Notes: generated by a model from the sequence alone, not told the origin. DNA of 41,557 nucleotides from Caldilineaceae bacterium (GCA_026989655.1 JALSIX010000134.1:1-41557), one strand, 5' to 3'; positions 1-9,665 are shown, numbered from the stretch's first letter. Program-made: numbers and translations.

Positions 1-197
1 CCGAGGCCGGGGACCCCCACCGGGGAACACCCGCCCCCGCGGACCGGCGCGAAGGACGCCCCCGTTCCTTGCCGGCACGGTTCACCCCCCATGGGGCCGT
101 GGGGAAAGCGAGGCCCTCCCCGCCCCGGCAGCCCGGAGGTCGCTGCACCCTGCCGGGCCTGGGCCGATCTCCAGACAAAGGCCCCTTCCCACCCCCG

Positions 198-226
198 TTG
201 CCCTTCTCCCTATCCCCTGCTATACT
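198..226 (+). promoter_or_regulatory. sigma70-type promoter of the amidase gene
   Basis: TTGCCC (198-203), a 17-bp spacer and TATACT (221-226) match the sigma70 consensus at 4/6 and 5/6 positions. Transcription would start near 233, only about two bases before a GTG at 235 that opens the amidase frame. An ATG at 91 in the same frame lies upstream of the promoter and cannot be the start on this transcript. Confidence 0.55.
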
Positions 227-234
227 TTACCGGT

Positions 235-1920
235 GTGAAACGTACCGGTGAGAGACGGCTGACAAAGGATCTCCTACCACCCCACGGCTCCCGGCGTCGG
301 GCCTTTCTGCGCCGGATGGCCGCCCTGGGCGCGGGACTGGCCCTGGCGACCTGTGCCCGTCCCAAGACGTCGGGGCCTCCACCCACCCTGCCCGAGAGGA
401 GCACCGCCATGTCCGAGGAACTCCGCAAGGCCTCCCTGGTGGAACTGCAGACCCGCATGGCCCAGGGCGAACTCACTGCCCAGGAGCTCGTCCAGGTGTT
501 CCTGGACGCCATCCATCGTCTGGACGAGCGGCTGGGCTCCGTGATCGAGGTCAACCCCGCGGCCCTGGCCACCGCAGAGGCCCTGGACCAGGAGCGACGA
601 AAGGGCCGGGTTCGGGGACCGCTGCATGGCATCCCTGTGCTCCTGAAGGACAACATCGACACGGACGATGGAACCCTGACCACCGCGGGCTCCCTGGCCT
701 TGGTCGGCAGCCGCCCCAGCCAGGAGGCCACGGTCGCGGCCCGGCTGCGGGAGGCCGGGGCGATCCTCATGGGCAAGGCCAACATGAGTGAGTGGGCCAA
801 CTTTCGCTCCACCCGCTCCACCAGCGGCTGGAGCGCCCGGGGCGGCCAGTGTCGAAACCCCCATCGCCCGAGCCACAACCCCTGTGGCTCCAGCTCCGGC
901 TCCGGCGCGGCCGTGGCCGCGCATCTGGCTCCCGTCTCCTTGGGGACGGAGACAGACGGCTCCATCGTCTGCCCTTCGGCCGTGTGCGGCATCGTGGGCA
1001 TCAAGCCCACCGTGGGGCTGACCAGCCGAGCCGGGGTCATCCCTGTGGCCCACAGCCAGGACACGGTGGGCCCCATGGCTCGGACCGTGGCCGACGCGGC
1101 CCAGGTCCTGGGCGCCCTGGTGGGCCCCGACGGCCGAGACCCAGCCACCGCGGCCAGCCAGGGCCACTATCACCGGGACTACACCCGCTTCCTGGATCCC
1201 GAGGGGCTCCGGGGGGCACGGATCGGCGTCCCCCGGAGCCGGTTCTTCGGCTACCACCCGGCCACCGACGCGGTCATCGAACAGGCCCTGGCCGCCATGG
1301 AGGACGCGGGAGCCATCCTGGTGGATCCGGCGGACATCCCCACGGCCACCGACGATCGGCTGCGGGAGGCGGAGTTCCAGGTCCTGCTCACGGAGTTCAA
1401 ACACGACATCGCCGCCTACCTGGCCACCCGGATCCCCCTCCCCACCGCGGAGCTGCCCACCCCCCGCACCCTGGAGGACCTGATCCGTTTCAACCAGGAG
1501 TACGCAGACCTGGAAATGCCCCACTTCGGCCAGGAGATCTTCGAAATGGCCCAGGAGAAAGGGGGACTGGACGATCCGGCCTACCAGGAGGCCCGAGCCC
1601 TGAGCCGCCAGTTGGCCGCGGTAGAGGGGTTGGACGCCACCTTGGACGCCTACCAACTGGACGCCCTGGTGGCCCCCACCACCAGCCCGGCCTGGCCCAT
1701 CGACTACGAACAGGGAGACCGATATCTGGGCAGCAGCTCTCAGCTGGCCGCAATGGCAGGGTACCCGCTGATCACCGTGCCCGCAGGCTTCGTGGACGGC
1801 CTGCCTGTGGGCATCACCTTCATGGGCCGCGCGTGGAGCGAACCCACCCTCATCCGGCTGGCCTACGCGTTCGAACAGGCCACCCAGGCCCGCCGGCCGC
1901 CGCCGGAGTTCATCGACTGA
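235..1920 (+). CDS. Amidase signature family hydrolase with Tat/lipoprotein-like leader
   Basis: Amidase-signature enzyme that hydrolyses a C-N amide bond with a Ser-cisSer-Lys triad; the substrate is not predictable. Visible motifs are LLKDNID (catalytic Lys near residue 138 counting from the GTG at 235), NPCGSSSGSGAAVA (cis-Ser near 220) and GTETDGSIVCPSAVCG (nucleophile Ser near 243), with a normal C-terminal fold. The N-terminus carries SRRRAFLRRM, a hydrophobic stretch and LATC, which resembles a twin-arginine lipoprotein signal (RRxFL), so the enzyme is probably exported and anchored. The start is uncertain. GTG 235 keeps the Tat motif and sits almost at the predicted transcription start. 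ATG 409 has a clear SD (AGAGGAG, 7 nt) and would give a cytoplasmic protein. The HHH gene follows 42 bp downstream, probably co-transcribed. Confidence 0.85.
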   Translation: MKRTGERRLTKDLLPPHGSRRRAFLRRMAALGAGLALATCARPKTSGPPPTLPERSTAMSEELRKASLVELQTRMAQGELTAQELVQVFLDAIHRLDERLGSVIEVNPAALATAEALDQERRKGRVRGPLHGIPVLLKDNIDTDDGTLTTAGSLALVGSRPSQEATVAARLREAGAILMGKANMSEWANFRSTRSTSGWSARGGQCRNPHRPSHNPCGSSSGSGAAVAAHLAPVSLGTETDGSIVCPSAVCGIVGIKPTVGLTSRAGVIPVAHSQDTVGPMARTVADAAQVLGALVGPDGRDPATAASQGHYHRDYTRFLDPEGLRGARIGVPRSRFFGYHPATDAVIEQALAAMEDAGAILVDPADIPTATDDRLREAEFQVLLTEFKHDIAAYLATRIPLPTAELPTPRTLEDLIRFNQEYADLEMPHFGQEIFEMAQEKGGLDDPAYQEARALSRQLAAVEGLDATLDAYQLDALVAPTTSPAWPIDYEQGDRYLGSSSQLAAMAGYPLITVPAGFVDGLPVGITFMGRAWSEPTLIRLAYAFEQATQARRPPPEFID

Positions 1921-1962
1921 GGGGGGACCCCAGGGCCCATCCCCCATCCCAGGAGGTCAGCC

Positions 1963-2625
1963 ATGTGGCTCACGATGACGTTTGCCGTGGATCTCGCAGA
2001 GGAGGTGGTCTCGATGGCCATAGAAGGGGCAAAACAGGACCGGGGAATGCCCTGGTGGTTTTGGCTGCTCTTCATCCTGTTGATCCTGGTCCTGTGGGGC
2101 CTGTGGTGGCTCATCGGCCCCGGGGCCCGAAAACGCGCCCGGCCCGGTGGCCGGGATCGGGCCGCAGCACCGCAACCTGCCCCGCCCCCCACAGCCGACC
2201 CGGTCGTCCCGCCCGGCCCCACCCCCACAGAAGCCCCCCCGGCCCCCATCCCGGACAGGCCCACCGCCGAAGAGGCCCACGAGCCGTCCCCGGAGCGGGA
2301 GAGCGGAGACGAAGAGGCCGGGAGCCCAGAGCCCCCGGCTCCTCCAGAGGCCCCAACCCAGGCCTCTGCCCACGACGACCTGACCCGCCTTGCCGGCATC
2401 GGCCCCAAGGTGGCCCAGATCCTCCAGGAGGCCGGCATCCGCTCCTTTGCCCAGCTGGCCGCGGCAGACGTGGAGGAGCTGCGGCGCATCCTTCGGCAGG
2501 CCGGCCTGCGCTTCATGGACCCATCCACCTGGCCCGAACAGGCCGCCCTGGCCGCCCAGGAGGAGTGGGACGCACTGGACCGGCTCCAGAGCCGGCTCAG
2601 GCAGCGGAGACGGCGAACCCCCTAG
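1963..2625 (+). CDS. Membrane-anchored helix-hairpin-helix domain protein
   Basis: 220 residues of unknown function. Residues 31-52 form one Trp-rich transmembrane helix (MPWWFWLLFILLILVLWGLW). A basic stop-transfer segment and about 75 residues of Pro/Ala/Glu-rich, probably disordered linker follow. The C-terminal part (from about residue 140) reads LTRLAGIGPKVAQILQEAGI and continues as a helix-hairpin-helix unit with the GIGPKVA hairpin, of the kind found in DNA-binding or H3TH-like domains (related to DUF4332). The tail is basic (RLRQRRRR). A strong SD, AGGAGGT, lies about 5 nt before the ATG. The gene follows the amidase by 42 bp and converges on amt. A membrane-tethered nucleic-acid or protein docking role is an inference; no catalytic motif is seen. 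Confidence 0.8.
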   Translation: MWLTMTFAVDLAEEVVSMAIEGAKQDRGMPWWFWLLFILLILVLWGLWWLIGPGARKRARPGGRDRAAAPQPAPPPTADPVVPPGPTPTEAPPAPIPDRPTAEEAHEPSPERESGDEEAGSPEPPAPPEAPTQASAHDDLTRLAGIGPKVAQILQEAGIRSFAQLAAADVEELRRILRQAGLRFMDPSTWPEQAALAAQEEWDALDRLQSRLRQRRRRTP

Positions 2626-2648
2626 GCCGGCCCCGGAGACCCCCCACA

Positions 2649-2681
2649 ACAGGGGGTGGTGGGCAGCCCGCCACCCCCTGT
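2649..2681. terminator. Hairpin between convergent genes
   Basis: ACAGGGGGTGG (2649-2659) pairs perfectly with CCACCCCCTGT (2671-2681), and an inner GGG/CCC pairing leaves a three-base loop. It lies between the ends of the convergent HHH gene and amt. Neither side has a T-run, so it may work with Rho or simply as a 3' end stabiliser. Confidence 0.5.
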
Positions 2682-2711
2682 CCGCGTTCCCCACCCGGAT
2701 CGGCCGGCCCA

Positions 2712-4052
<1,341 letters not shown>

Positions 4053-4147
4053 GGGGAACACCTCCATCCAAATCGGAACAGATCCACGGGCAACGACGAC
4101 AGAGAGGGTTCGGAACGCCGCGGCGTCTCCCCGCCCTTGGGGACGAA

Positions 4148-4256
4148 CATCTTGCACAACTCTATGCGACCATAGCCAGGATACCACCCGGACAAAGGCC
4201 GATCATCGGCCAGGACGCCCAGGCTTTGCCCCCAAGAATATGTGCATCATGCACAA
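4148..4256 (-). promoter_or_regulatory. Candidate operator sites upstream of amt
   Basis: A perfect 15-bp inverted repeat TGTGCAT-C-ATGCACA lies at 4241-4255. One half with its flank (TTGTGCATGATG on the minus strand, 4245-4256) recurs with one mismatch as TTGTGCAAGATG at 4148-4159. Both lie in the 5' region of amt, about 100 and 190 bp before its ATG. The arrangement suggests a dimeric regulator with a second weaker site. No regulator gene is adjacent, and the binding protein is unknown. Confidence 0.35.
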
Positions 4257-4325
4257 GAAATGAGGGCCGACACGCCCGGCACCCGTCGCCAGGCGGTCGA
4301 TCCCACGGCCCAAGCACCGGAGCCC

Positions 4326-4361
4326 AAGAAAACAGCGGAGGGACGGGGCTCGTCCCTCCGC
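4326..4361 (-). terminator. Intrinsic terminator of the BMP-type ABC operon
   Basis: GCGGAGGGACG (4335-4345) and CGTCCCTCCGC (4351-4361) form an 11-bp perfect stem with a 5-base loop. Read on the minus strand the stem is followed by TGTTTTCTT. It lies 65 bp beyond the stop of the last permease gene. Confidence 0.85.
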
Positions 4362-4403
4362 CTGGGTTCCGGCCGTTCTCTGTCCAAGAGGCCCAGGGTA
4401 AGC

Positions 4404-4413
4404 GGGGGGGGGG
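4404..4413. repeat. Homopolymer tract of ten G
   Basis: Ten consecutive G on the plus strand, 13 bases beyond the stop codon of the last permease gene. It is non-coding and could be a replication-slippage or sequencing-error site. Confidence 0.95.
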
Positions 4414-4426
4414 AGGTGCGCTGGCG

Positions 4427-5302
4427 TCACTCCCGATGGTAGGGCTGGCCCAGAGCCTGGGGCCGGGTGGCCCCCCAGCGGGCACGGAACCAGTCCGTGG
4501 AGATGAACACCAGCACCAACACGGTCACCGCGAAGGGGACCATGCGCCAGATATAGCGGGAGAAGAGGCCCGGAAGCAGCAGCTCCGGGTTCAGGGAGAG
4601 TTGCCAGAGCAGGCCGAAGAGCAGGGCACCGCCGAAGAGGAGGAAGGGGTTCCACATGGAGAAGAAGACCAGGGCCAAGGAGATGAAGCCCCATCCCATG
4701 AGGAAGTTGTAGTTCCAGACCGGGTTGTAGTAGAGCGCGTAGAGCGCGCCCGCGAAGCCGGCCAGCATCCCTCCGACCACCACGCACAGGTAGCGCAGGC
4801 GGGCGACGTGGATGCCCGACACCTCGGCCACGTCAGGGGTCTCGCCCACGGAGCGAATGGCCAGGCCCAGGCTGGTCTTGGTGAGGACGAACCAGATCCC
4901 CACCGCCAGGAGCACGGCCACGTAGAAGAAGGGCGAGATGCCCAACACCGTGGGCAGCCGCTCCATTCCCAGAGGGCCTGTGAAAGGGCTGCCGATGTAG
5001 GTGGTCATGCCGAAGCTGAAGATCCAGATCCCCATGCCGCTGACCACCTGGTCCACGCCCAGGGATATGGAGAAGACCCCGTGCAACAGGCCCAACAGGC
5101 CCCCGACCAACACGCCCACCAGAAAGCCCACCAGATAGCTCTCGGTGGTCTGGGCGGCGACGAAGCCCAGGGTGGCCCCGAAGAGCATGATGCCCTCCAG
5201 GCCCACGTTGAGGATGCCACCCCGCTGGTTCACCAGCTCGCCCAGGCCGGCAAAGGTGAAGATCATGGCCGCTTCCAGGCTGCGCAGGATAAAGGGAAGC
5301 AC
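4427..5302 (-). CDS. BMP-type (nucleoside) ABC transporter permease, second subunit
   Basis: 291 residues, one of two membrane subunits of a BMP-type importer (BPD_transp_2 fold, as in YufQ/NupQ and RnsD). About eight to nine hydrophobic helices are visible. The family signatures are AGLGELVNQRGGILNVGLEGIM near the N-terminus and the cytoplasmic coupling segment TSLGLAIRSVGETPDVAEVSG. The start is GTG 5302, three bases after the stop of the upstream permease gene, which implies translational coupling. It is the last gene of the operon and is followed by a strong terminator. Nucleoside specificity is inferred from the family and not shown by the sequence. Confidence 0.9.
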   Translation of the reverse strand: MLPFILRSLEAAMIFTFAGLGELVNQRGGILNVGLEGIMLFGATLGFVAAQTTESYLVGFLVGVLVGGLLGLLHGVFSISLGVDQVVSGMGIWIFSFGMTTYIGSPFTGPLGMERLPTVLGISPFFYVAVLLAVGIWFVLTKTSLGLAIRSVGETPDVAEVSGIHVARLRYLCVVVGGMLAGFAGALYALYYNPVWNYNFLMGWGFISLALVFFSMWNPFLLFGGALLFGLLWQLSLNPELLLPGLFSRYIWRMVPFAVTVLVLVFISTDWFRARWGATRPQALGQPYHRE

Positions 5303-5305
5303 GGT

Positions 5306-6469
5306 TCACTCTCCTCCATAGCTCGCCAGGTCCGAGGGGGCCGGTGTGCCGCTGGGCCTGGGTTCGGGCGCCAGGGGCTCCACCACGATCCGGTAGCGGT
5401 AGAAGAACTGGAAGGCCACCAGCGTGATCATGAGCACGCCCATCAGCGCGTAGTCCACGCCGAAGCCCAGGTGCAGCTTCCCCTGGGCATACCGTCCGCC
5501 GATGGACAGACCGCCGAAGAGGAGGGCCACCGGCAGGGTGGCCAGGGGGTTGCCCAGGGCAATGAGCCCGCAGATGATGCCGAAGAAGGCCAGGTCGCCG
5601 AACTCCCCGTAGTTCCGGGGGATCTTGTAGACCCCGGGCACCGCGGCGAAGTAGTGGTAGGCGGCCAGGCCCGCGATCCCGCCGCCGAGGAGGAAGACCC
5701 ACAGGGAGATCCGGGTGGTGTCCATCCCCGCGTAGCGGGCGGCCTTGGAGCTGAGGCCCGCGGCCCGGATCTGGTAGCCCAGGCTGGTGCGCGCGAAGAG
5801 GAACTCCAGGGCCCCGGCCAACACCAGGACGAAGAGGATGGTGAAGGGCATGCCCAGGACCGTGGGCGCCCGCAGGGAGGTAGGCAGGGTGAAGCCCTCG
5901 CCCCGTCCGCCCACGTTCATGAAGGGGCCGCCGTCCTTGATCATGTGGGAGACCAGCCAGAAGGCGATGAAGTTCAACATCATGGTGACCACGATCTCGT
6001 TCACGTCCCAGCGGCCCTTCAGATATCCGGCGATGCCCCCCATGAGGGCCCCGCCCAGGGCCGCGGCCAGGACCATCAGGGGAAGGACCAGGGCCGGGTT
6101 CAGGGGCACGTCCTTGGAGACCTTGCCCCCGAACGCGTAGACCACCGCGTAGGCCGCCAGGCCGCCCATGTAGATCTGGCCGGTCATGCCGATGTTCCAC
6201 TCTCCGGCCCGGAAAGGCACGATGAACGCGTAGGTGGAGAGGGCCAGGAAGATGAACCGGCTCATGGTCAAGGGGATGCCGTTCGCGTTGAAGAACGCGT
6301 AGCGGAAGATCTCCTGGTAGGCCTGCATGGGGCTTGCGCCCGCGAAGAGGAAGACAAAGCCGAACAGGAACAGCCCCACCCCCAGGGCCAACACCGAGAA
6401 GAGGGCCGCCTCCCAGCCGGGCAGGGTGGCCCGGCGCAGGATGCGCACCCGATAGCCGCCGACCGTCAT
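5306..6469 (-). CDS. BMP-type (nucleoside) ABC transporter permease, first subunit
   Basis: 387 residues, the partner permease (YufP/NupP-like) of the importer. It has an N-terminal helix, a periplasmic region typical of this subunit, the motif GEWNIGMTGQIYMGGLAA, and the coupling loop TSLGYQIRAAGLSSKAARYAG. Its ATG overlaps the stop of the ATPase gene by four bases (ATGA), so the subunits are translationally coupled. The C-terminal 30 residues are Pro-rich and polar, probably cytoplasmic. Related to the subunit at 34945-36078 but clearly diverged. Confidence 0.9.
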   Translation of the reverse strand: MTVGGYRVRILRRATLPGWEAALFSVLALGVGLFLFGFVFLFAGASPMQAYQEIFRYAFFNANGIPLTMSRFIFLALSTYAFIVPFRAGEWNIGMTGQIYMGGLAAYAVVYAFGGKVSKDVPLNPALVLPLMVLAAALGGALMGGIAGYLKGRWDVNEIVVTMMLNFIAFWLVSHMIKDGGPFMNVGGRGEGFTLPTSLRAPTVLGMPFTILFVLVLAGALEFLFARTSLGYQIRAAGLSSKAARYAGMDTTRISLWVFLLGGGIAGLAAYHYFAAVPGVYKIPRNYGEFGDLAFFGIICGLIALGNPLATLPVALLFGGLSIGGRYAQGKLHLGFGVDYALMGVLMITLVAFQFFYRYRIVVEPLAPEPRPSGTPAPSDLASYGGE

Positions 6470-8058
6470 GGCGTCCCCTCCTGCTGCTGGTACGAACCCG
6501 CGATCATGGCACCGATGGTCTCCTTGTCCGCCTGGTCCGCGGGGATGAGGTCCACCACCCGCCCCTCGTACATGGGCGCGACCACGTCGCTCAACATCAG
6601 GATCTCGTCCAGGTCCTCGGAGATGAAGATCACGGCCGCCCCCTCGGCCCGGGCCTCCAGGAGCTTCTGCTGCACGAACTCGGTGGCGCCGATGTCCAGG
6701 CCCTGGGCAGGCAGGTTCGCAATGAGCAGCCGAGGTCGCCGGGAGAGGACCCGCCCCATGATGACCTTCTGGAGGTTGCCCCCGGAGAGGGTCTTGGCCT
6801 TCACGTGGGGACCTGGCGCCGCGACCCGGAACTCCTCCAGGATCTGTTCCGTCAGCTCCCGCAGCTTCGCCTCATCCAGGACGCCGTGGCGGTTGTAGTC
6901 CGGATCCCAGAAGTAGTTCATGGCCACGTTCTCCACCAGGGTGAACTCGCCGATGGAGCCCACCTCCGTCCGTTCGGCCGGTGTGTATCCCACGCCCTGC
7001 TGCCACCGGGCCAACACCGGTGCCCGGGTGATCTCCTGGCCGTTCAACAGGATGCGCCCCTGCTCCACCCCACGGAGACCGGCCAGGACCTCGGCCAGCT
7101 CGTGTTGGCCGTTGCCGGCCACGCCAGCCACCCCCAGGATCTGTCCGGAGCGGACGGTGAAGGAGACGTTGTCCAGGGCCAGGTTCCCCTTGTCGCTCCG
7201 GGCCGACACGCCCTCCACCTGGACCACCGGCTCGCCCTCCTGGGCCGGGGGCTTCTGGACATCGAAGAGGACCGGCCGCCCCACCATCAGCTCGGCCAGC
7301 CTCTGCTCGTCCGCGTCCTGGGTGTCCAGGGAAGCCGCCACCCGTCCGCTGCGGAGCACGGTCACCCGATGGCTGATGCGCAGCACCACCGGCAGCTTGT
7401 GGGTGATGAAGGGCACCACCCCCAGCTTGTGCTCGCTCATGCGCTCGATGGACTCCAGGAGCTTCTCCGTCTCCACCGGGGTCAGGGCAGAGGTGGGCTC
7501 GTCCATGATGAGGATGTGGGCGCCCCGGTAGAGGGCCTTGAGGATCTCCACCACCTGTTTCTCGCCCTCGGTGAGCTGCCACACCTTGGCCCGCAGGTCC
7601 ACCCGAAAGCCGTAGGTCTCGGCCAGGGCGGCCACCTCCTCCTCGGCCTCCCGCAGACGGAGGATACCCTGGGCCCGAGGATGGCCCAGGAGGATGTTCT
7701 CGATGACGCTGTGGGCGGGCACCAGCTTCCGATGCTGGTGCACCATCCCGATGCCGTAGCGGATGGCGTCCTGGGGCGAACGGAAGTGGACCCGCTGTCC
7801 CCGCAGGTAGATGGCCCCCTGATCGGGCTGGATCAGGCCGAAGAGGATGTTCATCAGGGTGGTCTTGCCCGCGCCGTTCTCCCCCAGCACCGCGTGGACT
7901 TCCTGGGCCCGGACCTCGAAGTCGATCCGGTCGTTGGCCAGGACGCCCCCCGGATATTGCTTGGTGATGCCCCGAGCACTCAGCAGCACCTCGCCGGGCT
8001 GGATATCGGCCCAGAAGGCATCTGGATCGAACGATGTGTGCTTGGATCTTCGAGTCAT
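6466..8058 (-). CDS. BMP-type ABC transporter ATP-binding protein (two nucleotide-binding domains)
   Basis: 530 residues with tandem ABC ATPase domains, as usual for nucleoside/ribose-type importers. The first domain has a canonical Walker A (GENGAGKTTL), Q-loop, signature LTEGEKQ and Walker B (ILIMDEPTSAL). The second has a degenerate Walker A (GVAGNGQHELAEVLAG), signature LSGGNLQKV and a Walker B-like LLIANLPAQGLD in which the usual Asp-Glu is replaced. That asymmetry is known for YufO/RnsB-type proteins. The start at ATG 8058 gives MTRRSKHTSFDPD. No convincing SD precedes this ATG or the ATG at 8118, so the start is uncertain. A 137-bp spacer with a hairpin separates it from the binding-protein gene. 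Confidence 0.92.
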   Translation of the reverse strand: MTRRSKHTSFDPDAFWADIQPGEVLLSARGITKQYPGGVLANDRIDFEVRAQEVHAVLGENGAGKTTLMNILFGLIQPDQGAIYLRGQRVHFRSPQDAIRYGIGMVHQHRKLVPAHSVIENILLGHPRAQGILRLREAEEEVAALAETYGFRVDLRAKVWQLTEGEKQVVEILKALYRGAHILIMDEPTSALTPVETEKLLESIERMSEHKLGVVPFITHKLPVVLRISHRVTVLRSGRVAASLDTQDADEQRLAELMVGRPVLFDVQKPPAQEGEPVVQVEGVSARSDKGNLALDNVSFTVRSGQILGVAGVAGNGQHELAEVLAGLRGVEQGRILLNGQEITRAPVLARWQQGVGYTPAERTEVGSIGEFTLVENVAMNYFWDPDYNRHGVLDEAKLRELTEQILEEFRVAAPGPHVKAKTLSGGNLQKVIMGRVLSRRPRLLIANLPAQGLDIGATEFVQQKLLEARAEGAAVIFISEDLDEILMLSDVVAPMYEGRVVDLIPADQADKETIGAMIAGSYQQQEGTP

Positions 8059-8136
8059 GGTGGGACAGGATGCGTCGTGCAGGGGTTCTTCGATGGATCT
8101 CGCAGCTGGATCTCGCATGCCGGCCAGACGCGCTGC

Positions 8137-8177
8137 GCGGGTGCGCCGGAACCCCAAGAGCTGCCGATCGCACCCGC
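8137..8177 (-). other. Hairpin in the spacer between binding-protein and ATPase genes
   Basis: GCGGGTGCG (8137-8145) pairs perfectly with CGCACCCGC (8169-8177) around a 23-base loop, in the 137-bp gap inside the operon. Such stem-loops behind a binding-protein gene often protect its mRNA and set a higher binding-protein yield. No T-run follows. Confidence 0.45.
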
Positions 8178-8195
8178 ACAGCCGCACGTGTCCAC

Positions 8196-9494
8196 TCACT
8201 CCAGGATCTGGACACCCGCCAGGTCGAAGTTGAACTGGGACAGGAGCCACTCGTCCGAGGGCATCTCGTTGGCCGGCTTGACCACGGTGCCGGCCTCGGG
8301 CACGGGCAGCCCCTCCAGCTCCAGGCCGGTACCGTTGCTCACGAACTCATGGGCGAAGAAGGGATCCCACACCCCCTTCATCATCTGGTCCCGGCGGGCC
8401 GCCACCAGGTCCAGGATCTCCTGGGGCACCAGCTCCCGGGCCGCGGGGCTGATGGCATCCACCCCCACCTTGCCGTCGTTCATGATGTCCACCGTGGCCA
8501 CCCGGGTGCCGTCGGCCAGGACCATGAAGTCGTCCATGCCCAGGTAGAGGACGTTCACCGGCTGGCTGTCCTGGGCCAGCCAGTCCTTCACCATCCGATC
8601 GTAGATCACCTCCCAGCGGGTGTCAAAGGAGATGGCCACCGTGTTCGTGTCGGACCAGCCATACTCGCCCACGATGTCCATGTCCTTGCCCACATACCAG
8701 ATGCCGGCCTCCGCGGCCACATCCAGGGGCGAACCCGAGTCGGTCTGCTGGGTGAGCACGTCCACCCCGTACTGGTCGATCAGGGTCTTGGCGATGTCCC
8801 GCTCCTCCGAGGGGTTGTACCAGTCTCCCACGTACTTGACGTAGATGGTCACCTCCTTGCCCAGCAGCGCCGCGGCATCCTGGACCCCCAGGGTGAAGCC
8901 GGCCTGGCGTCGGATCACCTGCACCGAGGGGAACGCGGAGACCACGCCGATGCTCCCCGACTGGGTCAGGGCGCCGGCCACCAACCCCTCCAGGTAGAGC
9001 GCCTGGTACTGCCGGGGGAAGAAGCGGATGAAGTTCCGCTTGGTGGTCAGGTCGCTGGCGATGACCGCGCCGAAGTAGACGTCCGGGTACTTGTCCGCCA
9101 GCTCCTCCAGGGGGAGCCCCATGAACTCCGCGTTGCCGATGACGATGTCCGCACCCTCCGCGATGAGCTCCTCGGCAAAGGGCACCGCACTGTCCGGCCC
9201 CACCTCTTCCCGGTAGATGTAGTCCACCGTGGGGTACTTCTCCGCCACACGGTTGCCGGCCCGGTGGTGGGCCCCCGACCAGGTGGTGCCCTCGATGATG
9301 CTGAAATGCTCGATGGCCAGGGTGACCTGGGTACCCACCGCCTGGGCGGCCTCGCCGGCCTCGGGTGCCGCCGGTTCCGGCTGCGGCGCAGCGGGCTGGA
9401 CCGCGCACATGGTGGTGAAGAGCATCACCCCCACCAGGGCCAACAGGGTCGGGATCCGGCGCAACAACGGGTGGGAGCGGAGGAGACGTCGCAT
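8196..9494 (-). CDS. BMP family substrate-binding lipoprotein of the ABC importer
   Basis: 432 residues of the BMP/Med/PnrA-like family that captures purine or pyrimidine nucleosides (or related ligands) outside the membrane. The N-terminus has a basic start (MRRLLRSHPLLRR), a hydrophobic core and a Cys in FTTMC, then an Ala/Pro/Glu-rich tether, consistent with a lipoprotein although Met at -1 is atypical. The mature part shows EEGADIVIGNAEFMG-like and QTDSGSPLDVAAEAGIWYVG segments typical of the family. ATG 9494 has AAAGGAG 7 nt upstream. It is the first gene of the operon and has its own strong promoter about 75 bp upstream. Confidence 0.93.
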   Translation of the reverse strand: MRRLLRSHPLLRRIPTLLALVGVMLFTTMCAVQPAAPQPEPAAPEAGEAAQAVGTQVTLAIEHFSIIEGTTWSGAHHRAGNRVAEKYPTVDYIYREEVGPDSAVPFAEELIAEGADIVIGNAEFMGLPLEELADKYPDVYFGAVIASDLTTKRNFIRFFPRQYQALYLEGLVAGALTQSGSIGVVSAFPSVQVIRRQAGFTLGVQDAAALLGKEVTIYVKYVGDWYNPSEERDIAKTLIDQYGVDVLTQQTDSGSPLDVAAEAGIWYVGKDMDIVGEYGWSDTNTVAISFDTRWEVIYDRMVKDWLAQDSQPVNVLYLGMDDFMVLADGTRVATVDIMNDGKVGVDAISPAARELVPQEILDLVAARRDQMMKGVWDPFFAHEFVSNGTGLELEGLPVPEAGTVVKPANEMPSDEWLLSQFNFDLAGVQILE

Positions 9495-9575
9495 AGGCGA
9501 ACTCCTTTCGTTGAGTGGAAACGGTTGGCTACCGAGAACACTTTGGGGGAAGGACATGGACCAGGTGGTGCCCAT

Positions 9576-9604
9576 ATCTTAGCCCGGCCGGCCGGATCTG
9601 TCAA
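9576..9604 (-). promoter_or_regulatory. sigma70-type promoter of the BMP ABC operon
   Basis: On the minus strand TTGACA (9604-9599), a 17-bp spacer and TAAGAT (9581-9576). The -35 is perfect and the -10 matches 4/6. The start site near 9569 gives a leader of about 75 nt before the lipoprotein gene. Confidence 0.65.
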
Positions 9605-9665
9605 TCGCGATGCGCCGACCGACTGCGCCCTGGCCGCCGGGGAGAACGGCTGCTTCCAGGCGCAG

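Noticed and set aside
4226-6898. Plus-strand open frame of 890 codons
   Set aside because: It lies antisense to the two permease genes and the ATPase; its His/Gln/Gly/Glu-rich composition is the antisense image of membrane-protein codons.
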